64,000 nt of DNA from Tipula vernalis (GCA_958295665.1 OY282560.1:266773168-266837167), one strand, 5' to 3'. Counted from the stretch's first letter, positions 11,940 to 21,700 are shown. Translations and numbers: made by a program. The notes: generated by a model not told the origin, from the letters alone.

Positions 11940-12135
11940 ATGAAGTCACCAACTTATTGTAGGTGAGCATATTTGACACTAGACTCGCTCACCGCGAGAA
12001 TCATAATACACAAAATTAGAATGCGGCGAGTTGAAGTCACCGGGTGACTCAAATGTGACAACTATAATACCAAGATTTGATTTGGGTGAGCTGAAGTCAC
12101 CGGGTGACAAAAATGTGAGAACCATAATAGGGGCA
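11940..12135. promoter_or_regulatory. Harbinger right subterminal tandem repeats
   Basis: The block GAGTTGAAGTCACCGGGTGA...CTATAATA near 12025-12069 is repeated as GAGCTGAAGTCACCGGGTGA...CATAATAG at 12088-12133. A further GAGAATCATAATA lies at about 11996. On the left side ATTATGGTTCTC occurs at 8959 and again at about 9025. Reiterated TIR cores of this sort are likely binding sites for the transposase or the Myb-like protein (inference). Confidence 0.7.
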
Positions 12136-12479
12136 TAAATTTAATTTTATTTTGTGTATGTGTATATGTGTGCGTTGTGTTATGATTGGCCCAGCCAAGC
12201 ATGAAGGGGAAGTCAACCCAATACGCATTCGAGGAGGAATGTGCGCCGCCAAGTTTGTTGTGGTTTATTGGGTGAACCGCTACAGGACTCCCCCGCAAGT
12301 GAGTTCCCCCCCGCGAAACATGGTTGGTTTCGGTCTGTCTGTATATTCAGAGACTGATATTTGAACAGCCGAACAGGAGTGGCGATCGCTCCGTTGAAAT
12401 GTCTTATCTCGTAAGATACATTAACGAAATCGATGTGCCGAGACAGAGTGAAAGGGAGGAGAGTGTGGTCGGTCAAAGC

Positions 12480-12546
12480 TTGCGTCAGTAGTTGTGAAGG
12501 AGGATATTCGTCGAGATGAGTATCTCTTATCTTCCTTCACTGACGT
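12480..12546. other. Long imperfect hairpin
   Basis: GCGTCAGT...GTGAAGGAGGATA pairs with TTATCTTCCTTCACTGACG, about 20 bp of stem. It is capped by a second small stem, GAGAT-GAGT-ATCTC. Confidence 0.75.
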
Positions 12547-12776
12547 GTGTTGTGCTGTAGACAGAGCTGTTTTAAGATGTCTGGTGACGCAAGTGAGTGA
12601 GTGTGCAGTCTGTGTCGTGCTAGGCAGGTGGGCAGTGGTGAAAAGAAGCGTCGAAGCACATACCGGGTAGGTTGGGAGCAAGGGGCTTCGACCAATACCT
12701 GATGTGTACCTCTAGTCTTCCCTCACTGTCCAACATACCAGTTCGACACAAGACTGGTGCACTGACCGAGTTTCCA

Positions 12777-13034
12777 TGTCACGACAAAGCTGTGACATGC
12801 CAGACCAGAAAATGAATTCTGAAGTCTGGAGTCAGCTTTGGGGCCTGCCAAGAGATGTTGGCAGTGGCCGCTTTGAGGCCAGTCCACGGACTCGATTGTG
12901 GCCGGAGAAAGTCGATGTGAGTCTCGACTTTCTCGTGAGAGGGTGGGACAATCGAAGTGAGTCTCGACTGTGTCCCAGTGACATGGAAAGTTATACGGCG
13001 ACAGTCGAAGTGAGTCTCGACTGCGGCCGTATAA
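12777..13034. other. Array of consecutive hairpins with a shared loop
   Basis: Stems in order: ATGTCAC/GTGACAT (12777-12798); CCAGAC-CAGAA/TTCTG-GTCTGG (12800-12829); GGCCTGCCAA/TTGGCA-GGCC (12843-12869); AGTCC/GGACT within GGCC arms (12877-12903); and three hairpins at 12905-12934, about 12944-12976 and 12991-13034. The last three all have a TCGA/TCGA inner stem and a (A/T)GTGAGTC loop but different outer stems (GAGAAAG, TGGGACA, TTATACGG), each matched by its own complement. That pattern of compensating change suggests the RNA fold, not the sequence, is conserved. Confidence 0.7.
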
Positions 13035-13199
13035 ATTTCGGTTTGTGGTGGGTATGGCTGGTCGTGATTTTGCTATACGACGTTGTGTGGAGCCATTTAA
13101 ATAAAACAAAATAAAAGTTTATTGAATAATAAAAAAATAAACAAAATGAAAAAAATTAAATCGGAAAGAAAATGGTGGTAAAAAAATGTACATTATAAT

Positions 13200-13720
13200 A
13201 AAAAAAAATTTAGTGTTGGTGTGGTCGGTGCTGATGGTGTCCCTGTTGAAGGCTTTGGCGGTGATGGTGTTGATACCGCTGCTTGCTGATGGTGGTCACC
13301 TGCCGTTGGTGGTCGCAATGGTGATGACAGCGGTGTTGATGCTGTTATTTTGTGAATGTGCTGCTACTCGCCTATGGTTGCCATGATTATGACGATGATG
13401 ACGGTCATGAAGGCGATGATGACAGCGATATAATATTTGCGTCTGATGTGGTGATGGCGATAATACGGCTGCTGGTTGGTGTTTTACTTGCTGTGGTCAT
13501 CTCTGTTGTTGGTGATAATGTCATTAAATGCGGCAATGATGGCAATAATGGCGTTGCCACTGATGGCGACGTTGCTGCTGCCTATGTCCGGCCGATAATG
13601 ATGACGCTGATGGTGGTGGTTATGATAATGCTGCTGCTGTCGGCCATGTTGTCCATTATGCCAGTGATATCCGATGATATGTTCGATGATAATGTCTGCG
13701 ATGACGAAAGCGGGAGACAT
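13200..13720. repeat. Degenerate GAT/GGT-type trinucleotide tract
   Basis: Units such as GATGAT, GGTGAT, GATGGC and GATAAT recur for about 500 bp with strong three-base periodicity. Long frames are therefore open on both strands (for example 13352-13756 plus and 13484-13957 minus), but neither resembles a protein family. The histidine-rich minus frame is a by-product of the repeat. Confidence 0.65.
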
Positions 13721-14171
13721 GTACAAATTGGAATTCATCATTGTGCTTGGTGGTGATATTGTCGTGTGACTCCAGTTAAACGGATGTGCGTGTTTGATGT
13801 TTATGCGTAGGGGCATAAGGGGTTGTGTGTGTATGAGTTCATTGTATTTAGGTGCGATTTGGTGAGGCTCCGTATTTTTGAAAATATCACAAAAAATTAA
13901 AAAAAAAAATTGAGGCACATGATTTTGCTTAAAACACTTTAAAAAAATAAGGTACATACCGTTTACCTGGTACGGGATCGTACCAGATGTCCACGATTTT
14001 TTTTTTGCGTAAACAAAAAAAAAATTTTGCCGATACTTCTTTTAAACCAAAAAAAAACGCTGCGTGTTCCAGAAAAAAAAATAAAAATTTTACACCAAAA
14101 AAAATATATATTGTACATATGTGTATAACCGCGTGATTCGTTCCATAAAAATGGACGTCGGTTGTCACCAC

Positions 14172-14552
14172 TTTAGCGTGTGCGATATATTTATTTTTTT
14201 TACACTAAATTTAAGCACGCTACAAATTTCATTTAATATTTAAATTTATAAATTTTATTTTTATTTAATTTATTTTCTAATTAACAATTTGTATACGTTA
14301 TTTATTTCACCACCATTTTAATGTGCCGACGTTGGCTAGGTTTGAAAGCAGCGCGTGCGCTCAGCACAAAATCCGAGACGAGACTAATTTTTGATTTTTT
14401 AATTAAATTTAATTTTATTTTGTGTATGTGTATATGTGTGCGTTGTGTTATGATTGGCCCAGCCAAGCATGAAGGGGAAGTCAACCCAATACGCATTCGA
14501 GGAGGAATGTGCGCCGCCAAGTTTGTAGTGGTTTATTGGGTGAACCGCTACA
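14172..14552 (-). repeat. Long terminal direct repeat, copy 2 (with empty Harbinger site)
   Basis: This 381-bp repeat is nearly identical to the split copy at 8719-12284: one T-run length difference, one A/T change in the ATTT tract and one T/A near the end. TAA at 14404-14406 is single here, marking the pre-insertion state of the Harbinger target. On the minus strand this would be the 5' LTR. Confidence 0.75.
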
Positions 14553-14776
14553 CACTTACGGGTCCAATGAAAAATGAAGTATTACAGATTTCCCGTTATA
14601 CAAATGAATTGTCATCTCTAAATGGGGCATCATTATTAACTGCGGCAGTTGCGGATAAGGAAATATCCATAAATAATGACCTTATTTTTGGTGGAGAAGA
14701 TGTTTTTAGTATATCGGATAAGGAGTGCATTTCGGATAAAATCAAGATTCAACAAAATTTAAGGTATTGCCCTTTT

Positions 14777-14778
<2 letters not shown>

Positions 14779-14813
<35 letters not shown>
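14779..14813. repeat. (ATA)n microsatellite / LINE tail
   Basis: Eleven or so perfect ATA units. On the minus strand they form the 3' end of the LINE fragment. Confidence 0.9.
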
Positions 14814-14815
<2 letters not shown>

Positions 14816-15140
14816 CTTTATTCAGTGTAATATAAGCTAGTGACTTTTGTCCATCAATAAAACAATAATTAGCAAATATACACTACACAAGAACTTTGAT
14901 TTTAAGTTATTAATTTAAACATAATCTTTTGAAATTTATTAATGGAGATTATATATTTTAATTCTGTAGGCAAACTGTTCCAAGTGACAATCGCATTTAT
15001 TAATCCAGAATTATTGTAAAAATTAGTTCTAGTAAAAGGCAAATTAACGTTCCTAGTTCTCAATGACATAGAAAAATGTAATTTATCATGCAAGTATAAT
15101 GATACACCCGATTTAAAAATGTACCCATACTGAACTAGTT
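14779..15140 (-). mobile_element. 5'-truncated LINE, 3' end with (ATT)n tail
   Basis: On the minus strand, the end of a reverse-transcriptase ORF reads YIFKSGVSLYLHDKLHFSMS and continues SGLINAIVTWNSLPTELKY to a stop at 14902. The NxxxxxWNSLP motif is the common C-terminal signature of many insect non-LTR retrotransposons. Downstream come AATAAAGC and then a run of ATT repeats (14779-14813), the tail type seen in I-like elements. It sits within the decayed transposase gene. Confidence 0.7.
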
Positions 15141-16279
15141 TATTAAAAATATTAAAAGATCATGGACATATGGAACTTCCAACCAGTAGTCGGACGCTGT
15201 TAGAAATTCCAGTAAAAGTTAATATTATTGAGATGGGAAGAGCGCCCTTTGACATTAAAAATTCGGGGTGGACTAGTAAGATAATCAATGCAGATGGAAT
15301 ATCGCCATTCGAAAGCTCTACATATGAATTTTGGCCAATTTTATTTAGAATTTACATTTTACTATGGCGTTGGCAAACCACCTTTGGAAGCCTATCTTAA
15401 GGCTTTTGTGACCGAATTAAATGAAATTTTAGCCTCAGGACTACATATAAACGACCATAAAATAGATCTGAGTATAAATTGTTTTGTTTGCGATACACCA
15501 GCTCGAGCTTTCCTTAAAGGTAAAAATAGAAAATTAGTGATTTTTGTAATATCAAACTATCGAATTTACAGTTATAACTTAATCATAATTTAATACTAAA
15601 TTTTAAAAAAAAACAATTTTATGTCCAAAATATTTAAATTTTATTTTCAATTTTGTACAAATTAAAGTGTTTTTAAATATAAAATTGTTTAAAATAACTA
15701 TTTCCTATTTAAAATTTATTAATTAAAAGTGATATAAGCCATGGTCATAAAGCATCATCTTAATGCATAATTTTTAATTAAAGTGTTATTGGTGCCAATT
15801 CAAAAAACGGCGCTTATATAAAATGCACAGTCGAATGTATTTGGGATAAAGGTGGCCGTCACATGACTTATCCTATTTTTAATTGTAAACCCAGAACGAA
15901 TGAGAGCTTTTGAAATGGAATTGATGAAGATCACCATAAGGAAATTACACCGTTAATAAAATTGTCAATGGAGGTGGATCTAGTAAAATGTTTTGTTGTT
16001 ACCAACTCTGTACATTTATTAGATTTGGGTATGTACTAAAAAAAATAATTTTGATCATAAAAAAGGAGTCATGAGAAAATGCTTGTTTGGTTGGTGCAAT
16101 TGCAGTTACAATTTTCGAGAAAAAAAAACGATAGAAATTAATCGCGCTATAAGAGGTTTAAAATGTTTAAAATATTGGAATGGTTCGGAGTATCGAACTA
16201 TGCTGCTTTATCTAGGATCTGTAGTTTTAAAAGATTTGTTACGTAGCCCAATTACGACAATCAACACGTTCTAGTCGGA

Positions 16280-16647
16280 TAACTTCAATCGGATTGTGGG
16301 GGGTTTTTCTTTGTCGTAATTCGTGGGATACCACAAACCCATCGTGTTGTTAAAAATAAAAACTCACTTAAGCGAACTTAAACAGCATCATCGCCCAAGA
16401 AGACACTGAATTATTCCATTTTATATGCTTGTTTATTTACGATATAGAAAAAAATTAAATGTATGCATTTGCGTACTTATAAATGTAATACAAATGTACA
16501 ATTATCTATTATATTTAGAATATTATTGCTAACTCTTTGAATACTTAATTCAGTAAAGATTATTATGATTGAAAGGTACACATTCAATTGAATAAATTGA
16601 ACTACAAAAAAAAATTCATTGAATAAAGTGAATGAAAGAAAATGCAA
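16280..16647. other. AT-rich stretch, no gene seen
   Basis: There are no coding blocks. A GC-richer piece (16260-16340) with GGGGGGTTT may still belong to the decayed transposase gene. Confidence 0.5.
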
Positions 16648-16904
16648 GGGTGGTCATTTTGTGGTGCTATATCACACCTTTATATTACTAGTGGAGACTT
16701 TTTTGTGTGATATAAAAAAATGGAGAAAGTCTACAAACACACCCCTGCAAAATGAATTTTAAGGGGAAAATGATGAATCAAAGTGATAAGTTGACGTTTC
16801 CACATAACCTCAAATGACATTATATGAAAATTTTATACGAAGTGCTATTTGTGTGATGATAAAGTAATAATTGAATGCAAAGATGCTTATTATTTAAATA
16901 AAAT

Positions 16905-17155
16905 GTTAAAAATATAATAATCAGTCCTTTGTCAATCAACAATTTTATTTTGCACATAGTTTCATGATAATTTTCATTCATTTTTTTAATATCCCAATTT
17001 AGTGGTTTTCCATCAAACTATTTGGAGTTTGATCAAAAACAACCAAAATAAAGTTTCAAAAAAATTAATGAAAATTATCATGATACGAAGTGCAAAACAA
17101 AATTGTCGATTGAAAAAAGACCAATTAATATATTTTTAACATAACATAACTTGAA
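16905..17155. repeat. Central palindrome of foldback copy A
   Basis: The arm containing TCAATCAACAATTTTATTTT and ATGATAATTTTCATTCATTT (16921-16985) is repeated inverted at about 17060-17140. It is equivalent to the larger palindrome of copy B. Confidence 0.7.
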
Positions 17156-17322
17156 AAGCCTTTGATTTGTTAGAATTTGATATTTAAACATTGACCAATA
17201 TTTGCATTCTGTGTGGTTATGTCAGATGGTTTATGTTGATTTTTGTTTAAGAATATTTTTTTGTCCTTTGTGAGCTCCCGAAGAAATTTGTTATTCTAGG
17301 CAACTAGAATATTATTTTTAAC

Positions 17323-18539
17323 CAAGATATACAGAAAATAAAGGTACAATATTGCGCATGCTATTGCCATACTTTTTTCGCAATTTGACGTCACGTGTTA
17401 TATGGAGTTTCGTGATATTTTTATTAATTTTTTAAATAAATGGAAAATAAATGAATTTTTTTTTATTCTTGCCATTTATTGTTTTTCGACTTTATGTTAA
17501 AATTAAACATTTCAATTTTTATTTTAGTTATATACTGCAATACTTTTGGAATTAAATCGCGAAAATAGGCATGTTTTAATATTCGTGTCTAGAGCAGACT
17601 GTTTGAGCACATTGCATAACAAGTTTCGGAATTTATGAGTAAATTTTTTTTGTTAAATGCAGAGAACGTTTAGATTTTAATTATTTAATTCAAAAATTTG
17701 GGAGTATTCGATTTTAAATATACTAAATTTGAATAATTCCTATTGCAACAAAACTATCAGTTGTACTTCTGATAAGAACACATATAGAACACTAAACAGT
17801 GAATGGGTGTTTTGATGTAGTTGTAGCGAAAACCATAAGACAATAAATGAAATAAGCCAGAGATTTAATTTTAATTTATAGTTTTATTTAATTTCCGTTT
17901 TTTCAAATTTATGTTTTCTATTAACTGGGCGTTTAATAACTGAATTTTAAAAAACATTTTACACCTAAAAAACAATTTTTTGTGAACTGAAAACAATAAT
18001 TTGTGAACTGAATTTTTATTTAATATATTTTTACATTTACATATATTTAACGTTGAATATGAACATAATATTTGAATAGGTACGTGGATACCAATAATTT
18101 GAAGCCAAACGAAAATAGATGGCAAAAATTTGAGTACATAACGTAAAGAAATAAAAATTTTAATAATTGGTACGTACATATGTTTAAATGACCAAAAACA
18201 TTTAATAATTTAATTGTTTTATGTTATGTACTCATAATTTTGTATACCCTTTTTTCCATTTATCTTAGACATTATATACTCGAAGGAATTATTTCTCAAA
18301 TATTTGGACCATAAAAAAAATATAAAGCATAAAAAGGGTCTCGGTAAACTATCATTATCAATTGTAAATACGGTTTGTAAAAAAAAATTACGATTATTCT
18401 TGATTTATTTAAAAAATAAATCAAAAAACCGCCAAACTTCATATACAAATGTGTTTTTTTGACTACACGTGACGTGATGCGCAAAGAAAGACAAAAATGA
18501 GACACGGGAATATACTACCTATTTTTTCTGTATACCTTG
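17323..18539. mobile_element. 1217-bp element with TIRs and 9-bp target duplication
   Basis: The ends CAAGATATACAGAAAATA (17323) and, in inverse, CAAGGTATACAGAAAAAATA (18539) are flanked by ATTTTTAAC on both sides (17314-17322 and 18540-18548). A 9-bp duplication fits Mutator-like elements, while hAT or P elements give 8 bp. Further inside, GCGCAT and ACGTCACGTG-type motifs recur near both ends. Short frames only; non-autonomous. It splits foldback copy A, and copy B shows the corresponding uninterrupted region near 19715-19730. Confidence 0.75.
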
Positions 18540-19029
18540 ATTTTTAACAAATAATTTACTACACAAAATTAAAATAATTGTTGATTTTTTTATTTCGTTT
18601 TTCTTGTAAATTTAACAATAACCCATTAATTTTATTTCAAAAATATATAAATGATCATTTTGTTAATAAATATCATTCATTTATATTTCGCGTCAATGTA
18701 AATTTCATTCATTTTTTGATATTTTTATTAGAGCTTTTTTTAACTAAACTCCATATAAAACAAATGTAAACAAGAAAATATTTTTTTTTTGTTCCACTTG
18801 TAAAAGTAAGACGGAAGAAGTTGTCTTTTTCATTGAAATCATTATGCGAAGTAACGATATTCATCCATGACAACACCGTAGTTAGCTACGACAATTTATT
18901 TTTCGCACAGTATCGCCAAATGTGATATATTACAACAAAATGACAACACTGCAAAATGAATTTTAAGGGGAAAGCAATGAATCAAAGTGATGATTTGACA
19001 CGTAACCTCAATTGTTGATTTTTATATTG

Positions 19030-19760
19030 CTATGTAATATAAAAATCAACAATTATTTTAGTTTTATGTATTAAATTGTATGTTAAAAGAACCATTCTAG
19101 TAGCCTTGAATAACAAATTTCACAAAAACAATCATCCTTCTAACAGAAATGGACAAAAAATAAGCAATTCTTGAACGAAAATCAACATAAACCATCTGAC
19201 ATAACCTCACAAAATGCAAATAATGGTCGGTGTTTAAACATGAAATTCTAATAAACCAAAGGGTTTTCTAGTTATGTTAACTTAAAAATATAATAATTAG
19301 TCTTTTGTTAATCAACAATTTTGGTTTGCAGTTCGTATCACAGTAATTTTCATTCATTTTTTTAAAACTTTAATTTAGTTGCTTTCGATGAAACTCAATG
19401 TAGTTTGATATAAAAAAATTAATTTAAAATTTTAAAAAAATGAATGAAAATTACTGTGATACGAACTGCAAACCAAAATTGTTGATTAACAAAAGACTAA
19501 TTATTATATTTTTAAGTTAACATAACTAGAAAACCCTTCGGTATATTAGAATCTCATGTTTAAACACCGACCATTATTTGCATTTTGTGAGGTTATGTCA
19601 GATGGTTTATGTTGATTTTGGTTTAAGAATTACTTATTTTTTGTCCATTTCTATTAGCAGGATGATTGTTTTTGTGAAACTTGTTATTCTAGGCTACTAG
19701 AATGGTTCTTTTAACATACAATTTACTACACAAAACTAAAATAATTGTTGATTTTTATAT
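19030..19760. repeat. Very long central palindrome of foldback copy B
   Basis: Left arm about 19033-19372 and right arm about 19420-19756 are inverted copies over some 330 bp with few mismatches. Examples are GTATGTTAAAAGAACCATTC against its complement near 19705, and the block with ACTGTGATACGAACTGCAAA. The spacer is about 50 bp. Such a structure would extrude a large cruciform or make a double-stranded RNA. Confidence 0.85.
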
Positions 19761-20124
19761 TCCGTTTTCCTGTTAATTTAACAATAATCCATTAATTTTA
19801 TTTCAATAATAGATAAATGATTATTTTGTTAATAAATATCATTTATTTATCATTAGCGTCAATGTAAATTTCATTCATTTTTTGAAATTTTGATTAGAGG
19901 TGTTTTTAACCAAACTCCATATAAAAGAAATTTAAACAACAAAATAAACAATTTTTTCCACTTGAAGAAGTAAGACGGAAGATATTGTGGTCATTTTCAT
20001 TCAAATCATTATACGACATGACGTTGTTCATCCAAGATGGGACCGCAGTAAGCTACGACAAATGTCAGTTTATCACAGTTTTATCACCAAATGTGATATA
20101 GCACCACAAAATGACCACCCAGAA

Positions 20125-20890
20125 GTTGTTTATTTTATGAAAAATAACTCACCCATAATCTGCCGTAGATTACTTTTCGGGGTCTTAGGTGTGGCTGAAA
20201 AAAACTGTTTTATTAATTGAACACACTTCTTTCTGCTTTCCTTTCCTTTTATTTTTTTTCACTTCAATCACTTAATAACAAACCAAAACAAATATAATAT
20301 TTACTAGAAGTGGCAATAAAGAAAAAATTTCTAATAAATTAATCAAATTATTTAATCTAATATTTTTATGTACTGTTATATTTTTTTTTTTTCCTTTTGG
20401 GGAAATGAGATTTTTTTGTACTGTGACTTTAAATAAACTAGAATGTTTTTAATTAATTTATCACAGTACTAAAAGGTATAGGTAGCCGCTATGACCGTTG
20501 TGTAACCCGTTCTTTTATTTTCCTTTGTTGTTCCGAGTAGGAATAGCGACTACTGGAATAATTAGCTTAAGATGTATTTCTTACTAGTAGAACATAGCGT
20601 GACCCTATTGAAAATTGATACATTAGTTTTTACCTTTGACTTAATTTTGCTACATTAGTTTTTACCTTTGACTTTTTATTTCCGTTTATTATTTATGGAA
20701 AAAAAATGCATGGACCGTTTATCATGGATACCACCTTTTATGTATAGACCAATTTATCACTTTTATTATTAGTTTACTACAAATCGGGAGAAATTAGTTG
20801 TATGCCATTAGTTGTATTGTTGTATTAGTTGTATATTAAATTTATTAATTAATGTTTTTTTTTTGGTTTTTTTTTTTGCTTTAGAAAAAA
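20125..20890. other. AT-rich stretch with a 36-bp tandem duplication
   Basis: ACATTAGTTTTTACCTTTGA occurs twice in tandem at about 20620-20675. GC-richer sequence near 20480-20560 could be an eroded LTR, but I cannot place ends. No gene is seen. Confidence 0.5.
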
Positions 20891-20895
20891 AAAAA

Positions 20896-21700
20896 CTGGG
20901 CGAGATCTTAAATTATACCTCTGTGCACTCTTTTCGTATGCTTTAGCAATGTTCTGTTTTACAGCATCCTGAACCAAAGCCAGTCTTGTTGGTAATGGAA
21001 GTAAAACTTCTCCTTCAGAAATATTACCTAATTATTTCAGAATGTCGTAATCTCGTCCATGTTGTACAGTTTCATGGATACCATTTCGAAGTACTGCACT
21101 TATTTCATAAGTATATTTGTCCCAAGTATTATGTTTTTCGGATATATATGCTCTAATTGCGGTTATAATGGAACGATTCACTCTTTCAGAGGCATTTGAT
21201 TGTGGAGAATACACTGCGGTTTTTGAATCTAATATACCATATTGGTTTAACAGATCTTTGTATTCTGCACTCTGAAATTGTTAACCGTTATCCGAATGTA
21301 TTGTTTGAGGGATTCCAAACATACAAAACACTTCGTTCTTAAGGTAATCGATAATATTTTTGCTATTTCCTTTATTGAGGGGCTTTAATAACAAGAATTT
21401 CGTTAGATGGTCAACGACAATGAATATCATTGTCTTTCCTTGGTTCGAACGTAGGTAAGGGCCCAACAGGTCTATATAAATGCATCGCCACGGTCGTTCA
21501 ATTAAATATGGCTTTCCCATTGGCGGCCTCATTTGTTGGTTAGGAGCTTTCGTGGTTTTACATATTTCACATTTATTGATGTATTCCCTCACTTGAATCG
21601 CCATCCTAGGCCAAAAGAAATATCTTCTTAACCTCTCTAGGATTTTAACAACTCCGCCATGAGACGTCAATGGATTGTCGTGTTCACATCACATTTAAAG
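20896..21700 (-). pseudogene. Gypsy integrase, interrupted
   Basis: On the minus strand: SHGGVVKILERLRRYFFWPR with the CEICKTTK half of the zinc-binding HHCC motif, then the core with Asp in IYIDLLGPYL, Asp in TIHSDNG, and Glu in NASERVNRSI. In-frame stops occur near 21281 (just after SDNG) and 21032, and the frame shifts against the upstream RNase H at about 21690. The final residues (AKAYEKSAQRYNLRSR) end in a poly-T run at about 20890, where the element is cut off. The family inserts LTR-retrotransposon DNA into the genome; this copy cannot. Confidence 0.85.

Larger units (their letters stand above)
8953..12135 (+). mobile_element. Complete PIF/Harbinger transposon with TAA duplication
   Basis: The ends CCCCTATTATGGTTCTCAC (from 8955) and GTGAGAACCATAATAGGGG (to 12133) are perfect inverted repeats. 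TAA at 8950-8952 and 12136-12138 is the 3-bp target duplication typical of PIF/Harbinger. The uninterrupted target is preserved in the second direct repeat at 14404-14406. Inside lie two convergent genes: a four-exon DDE transposase (plus) and a three-exon Myb/Zeste-like gene (minus). Neither shows a stop or frameshift, so the element looks recently active. The subterminal regions hold further copies of the TIR core. Confidence 0.93.
8719..12284 (-). repeat. Long terminal direct repeat, copy 1 (split by Harbinger)
   Basis: Without the Harbinger insert (8953-12135 plus one TAA) this is a 380-bp repeat, TTTAGCGTGTGCG...CCGCTACA. It matches 14172-14552 with only about three differences. Read on the minus strand it starts TGTAGCGGTTCACCCAATAAA-like, with an early AATAAA, as expected for an LTR. 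On that strand it would be the 3' LTR, preceded by G-rich sequence (12285-12312) that could serve as the polypurine tract. Confidence 0.75.
12285..14171 (-). mobile_element. Interior of a non-coding LTR-type element
   Basis: This region is bracketed by the two nearly identical 380-bp direct repeats. On the minus strand the sequence next to the upstream repeat (from 14170) reads GTGGTGACAACCGACGTCC, which starts with the TGG expected of a tRNA primer-binding site. The far end is G-rich (12285-12312). No gag or pol coding sense was found in 1.9 kb, so it resembles a TRIM/LARD-type non-autonomous retrotransposon. Two unusual blocks fill it: a hairpin array (12480-13034) and a GAT-like trinucleotide tract (13200-13720). 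Confidence 0.55.
14553..16275 (+). pseudogene. CMC-like 'transposase domain-containing' gene, decayed
   Basis: Coding pieces appear in order. An exon-like block is at 14553-14763. A second at 15140-15235 reads KILKDHGHMELPTSSRTLLE. A third at 15285-15520 contains SSTYEFWPIL, then after a frameshift YYGVGKPPLEAYLKAFVTEL and CFVCDTPARAFLKG, followed by a GT. A fourth at about 15795-16028 reads CTVECIWDKGGRHMTYPIFN with a TGA at 15913, ending in VHLLDLG before a GT donor. A last block at 16071-16250 reads EINRAIRGLKCLKYWNGSEY and LLYLGSVVLKDLL. This order matches the transposase-domain proteins common in insects, which I place near EnSpm/CMC elements. Stops, a frameshift and a LINE insertion show it is dead. 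Compare the better copy at 51002-52310. Confidence 0.7.
16648..20120. mobile_element. Two tandem copies of a foldback-type transposon
   Basis: The outermost 28 bp, GGGTGGTCATTTTGTGGTGC... (16648-16675), are repeated exactly in inverse orientation at 20093-20120. A degenerate inner end (GTGATATATTACAACAAAAT) lies at 18922-18949, followed by GCAAAATGAATTTTAAGGGG, which also occurs near 16745. Copy A (16648-18949) and copy B (18949-20120) therefore share the same order: GCAAAATGAATTTT motif, long central palindrome, TTATGTTGATTTT motif, AATTTACTACACAAAA motif, and AAGTAAGACGGAAGA motif (18808 and 19969). B lacks the outer left 95 bp. No protein-coding gene is visible. Confidence 0.7.

Noticed and set aside
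12776..13114. 112- and 128-residue overlapping frames on both strands
   Set aside because: They overlap the hairpin array; the open frames follow from the paired, balanced composition and contain no domain.
13352..13957. 134-residue plus and 157-residue minus frames
   Set aside because: Both arise from the GAT-like triplet tract; open on both strands at once and low complexity.
14321..14830. 169-residue frame fusing the direct repeat to the transposase block
   Set aside because: The first part is the non-coding repeat (also at 8867-9052); only 14553 onward has transposase-like sense.
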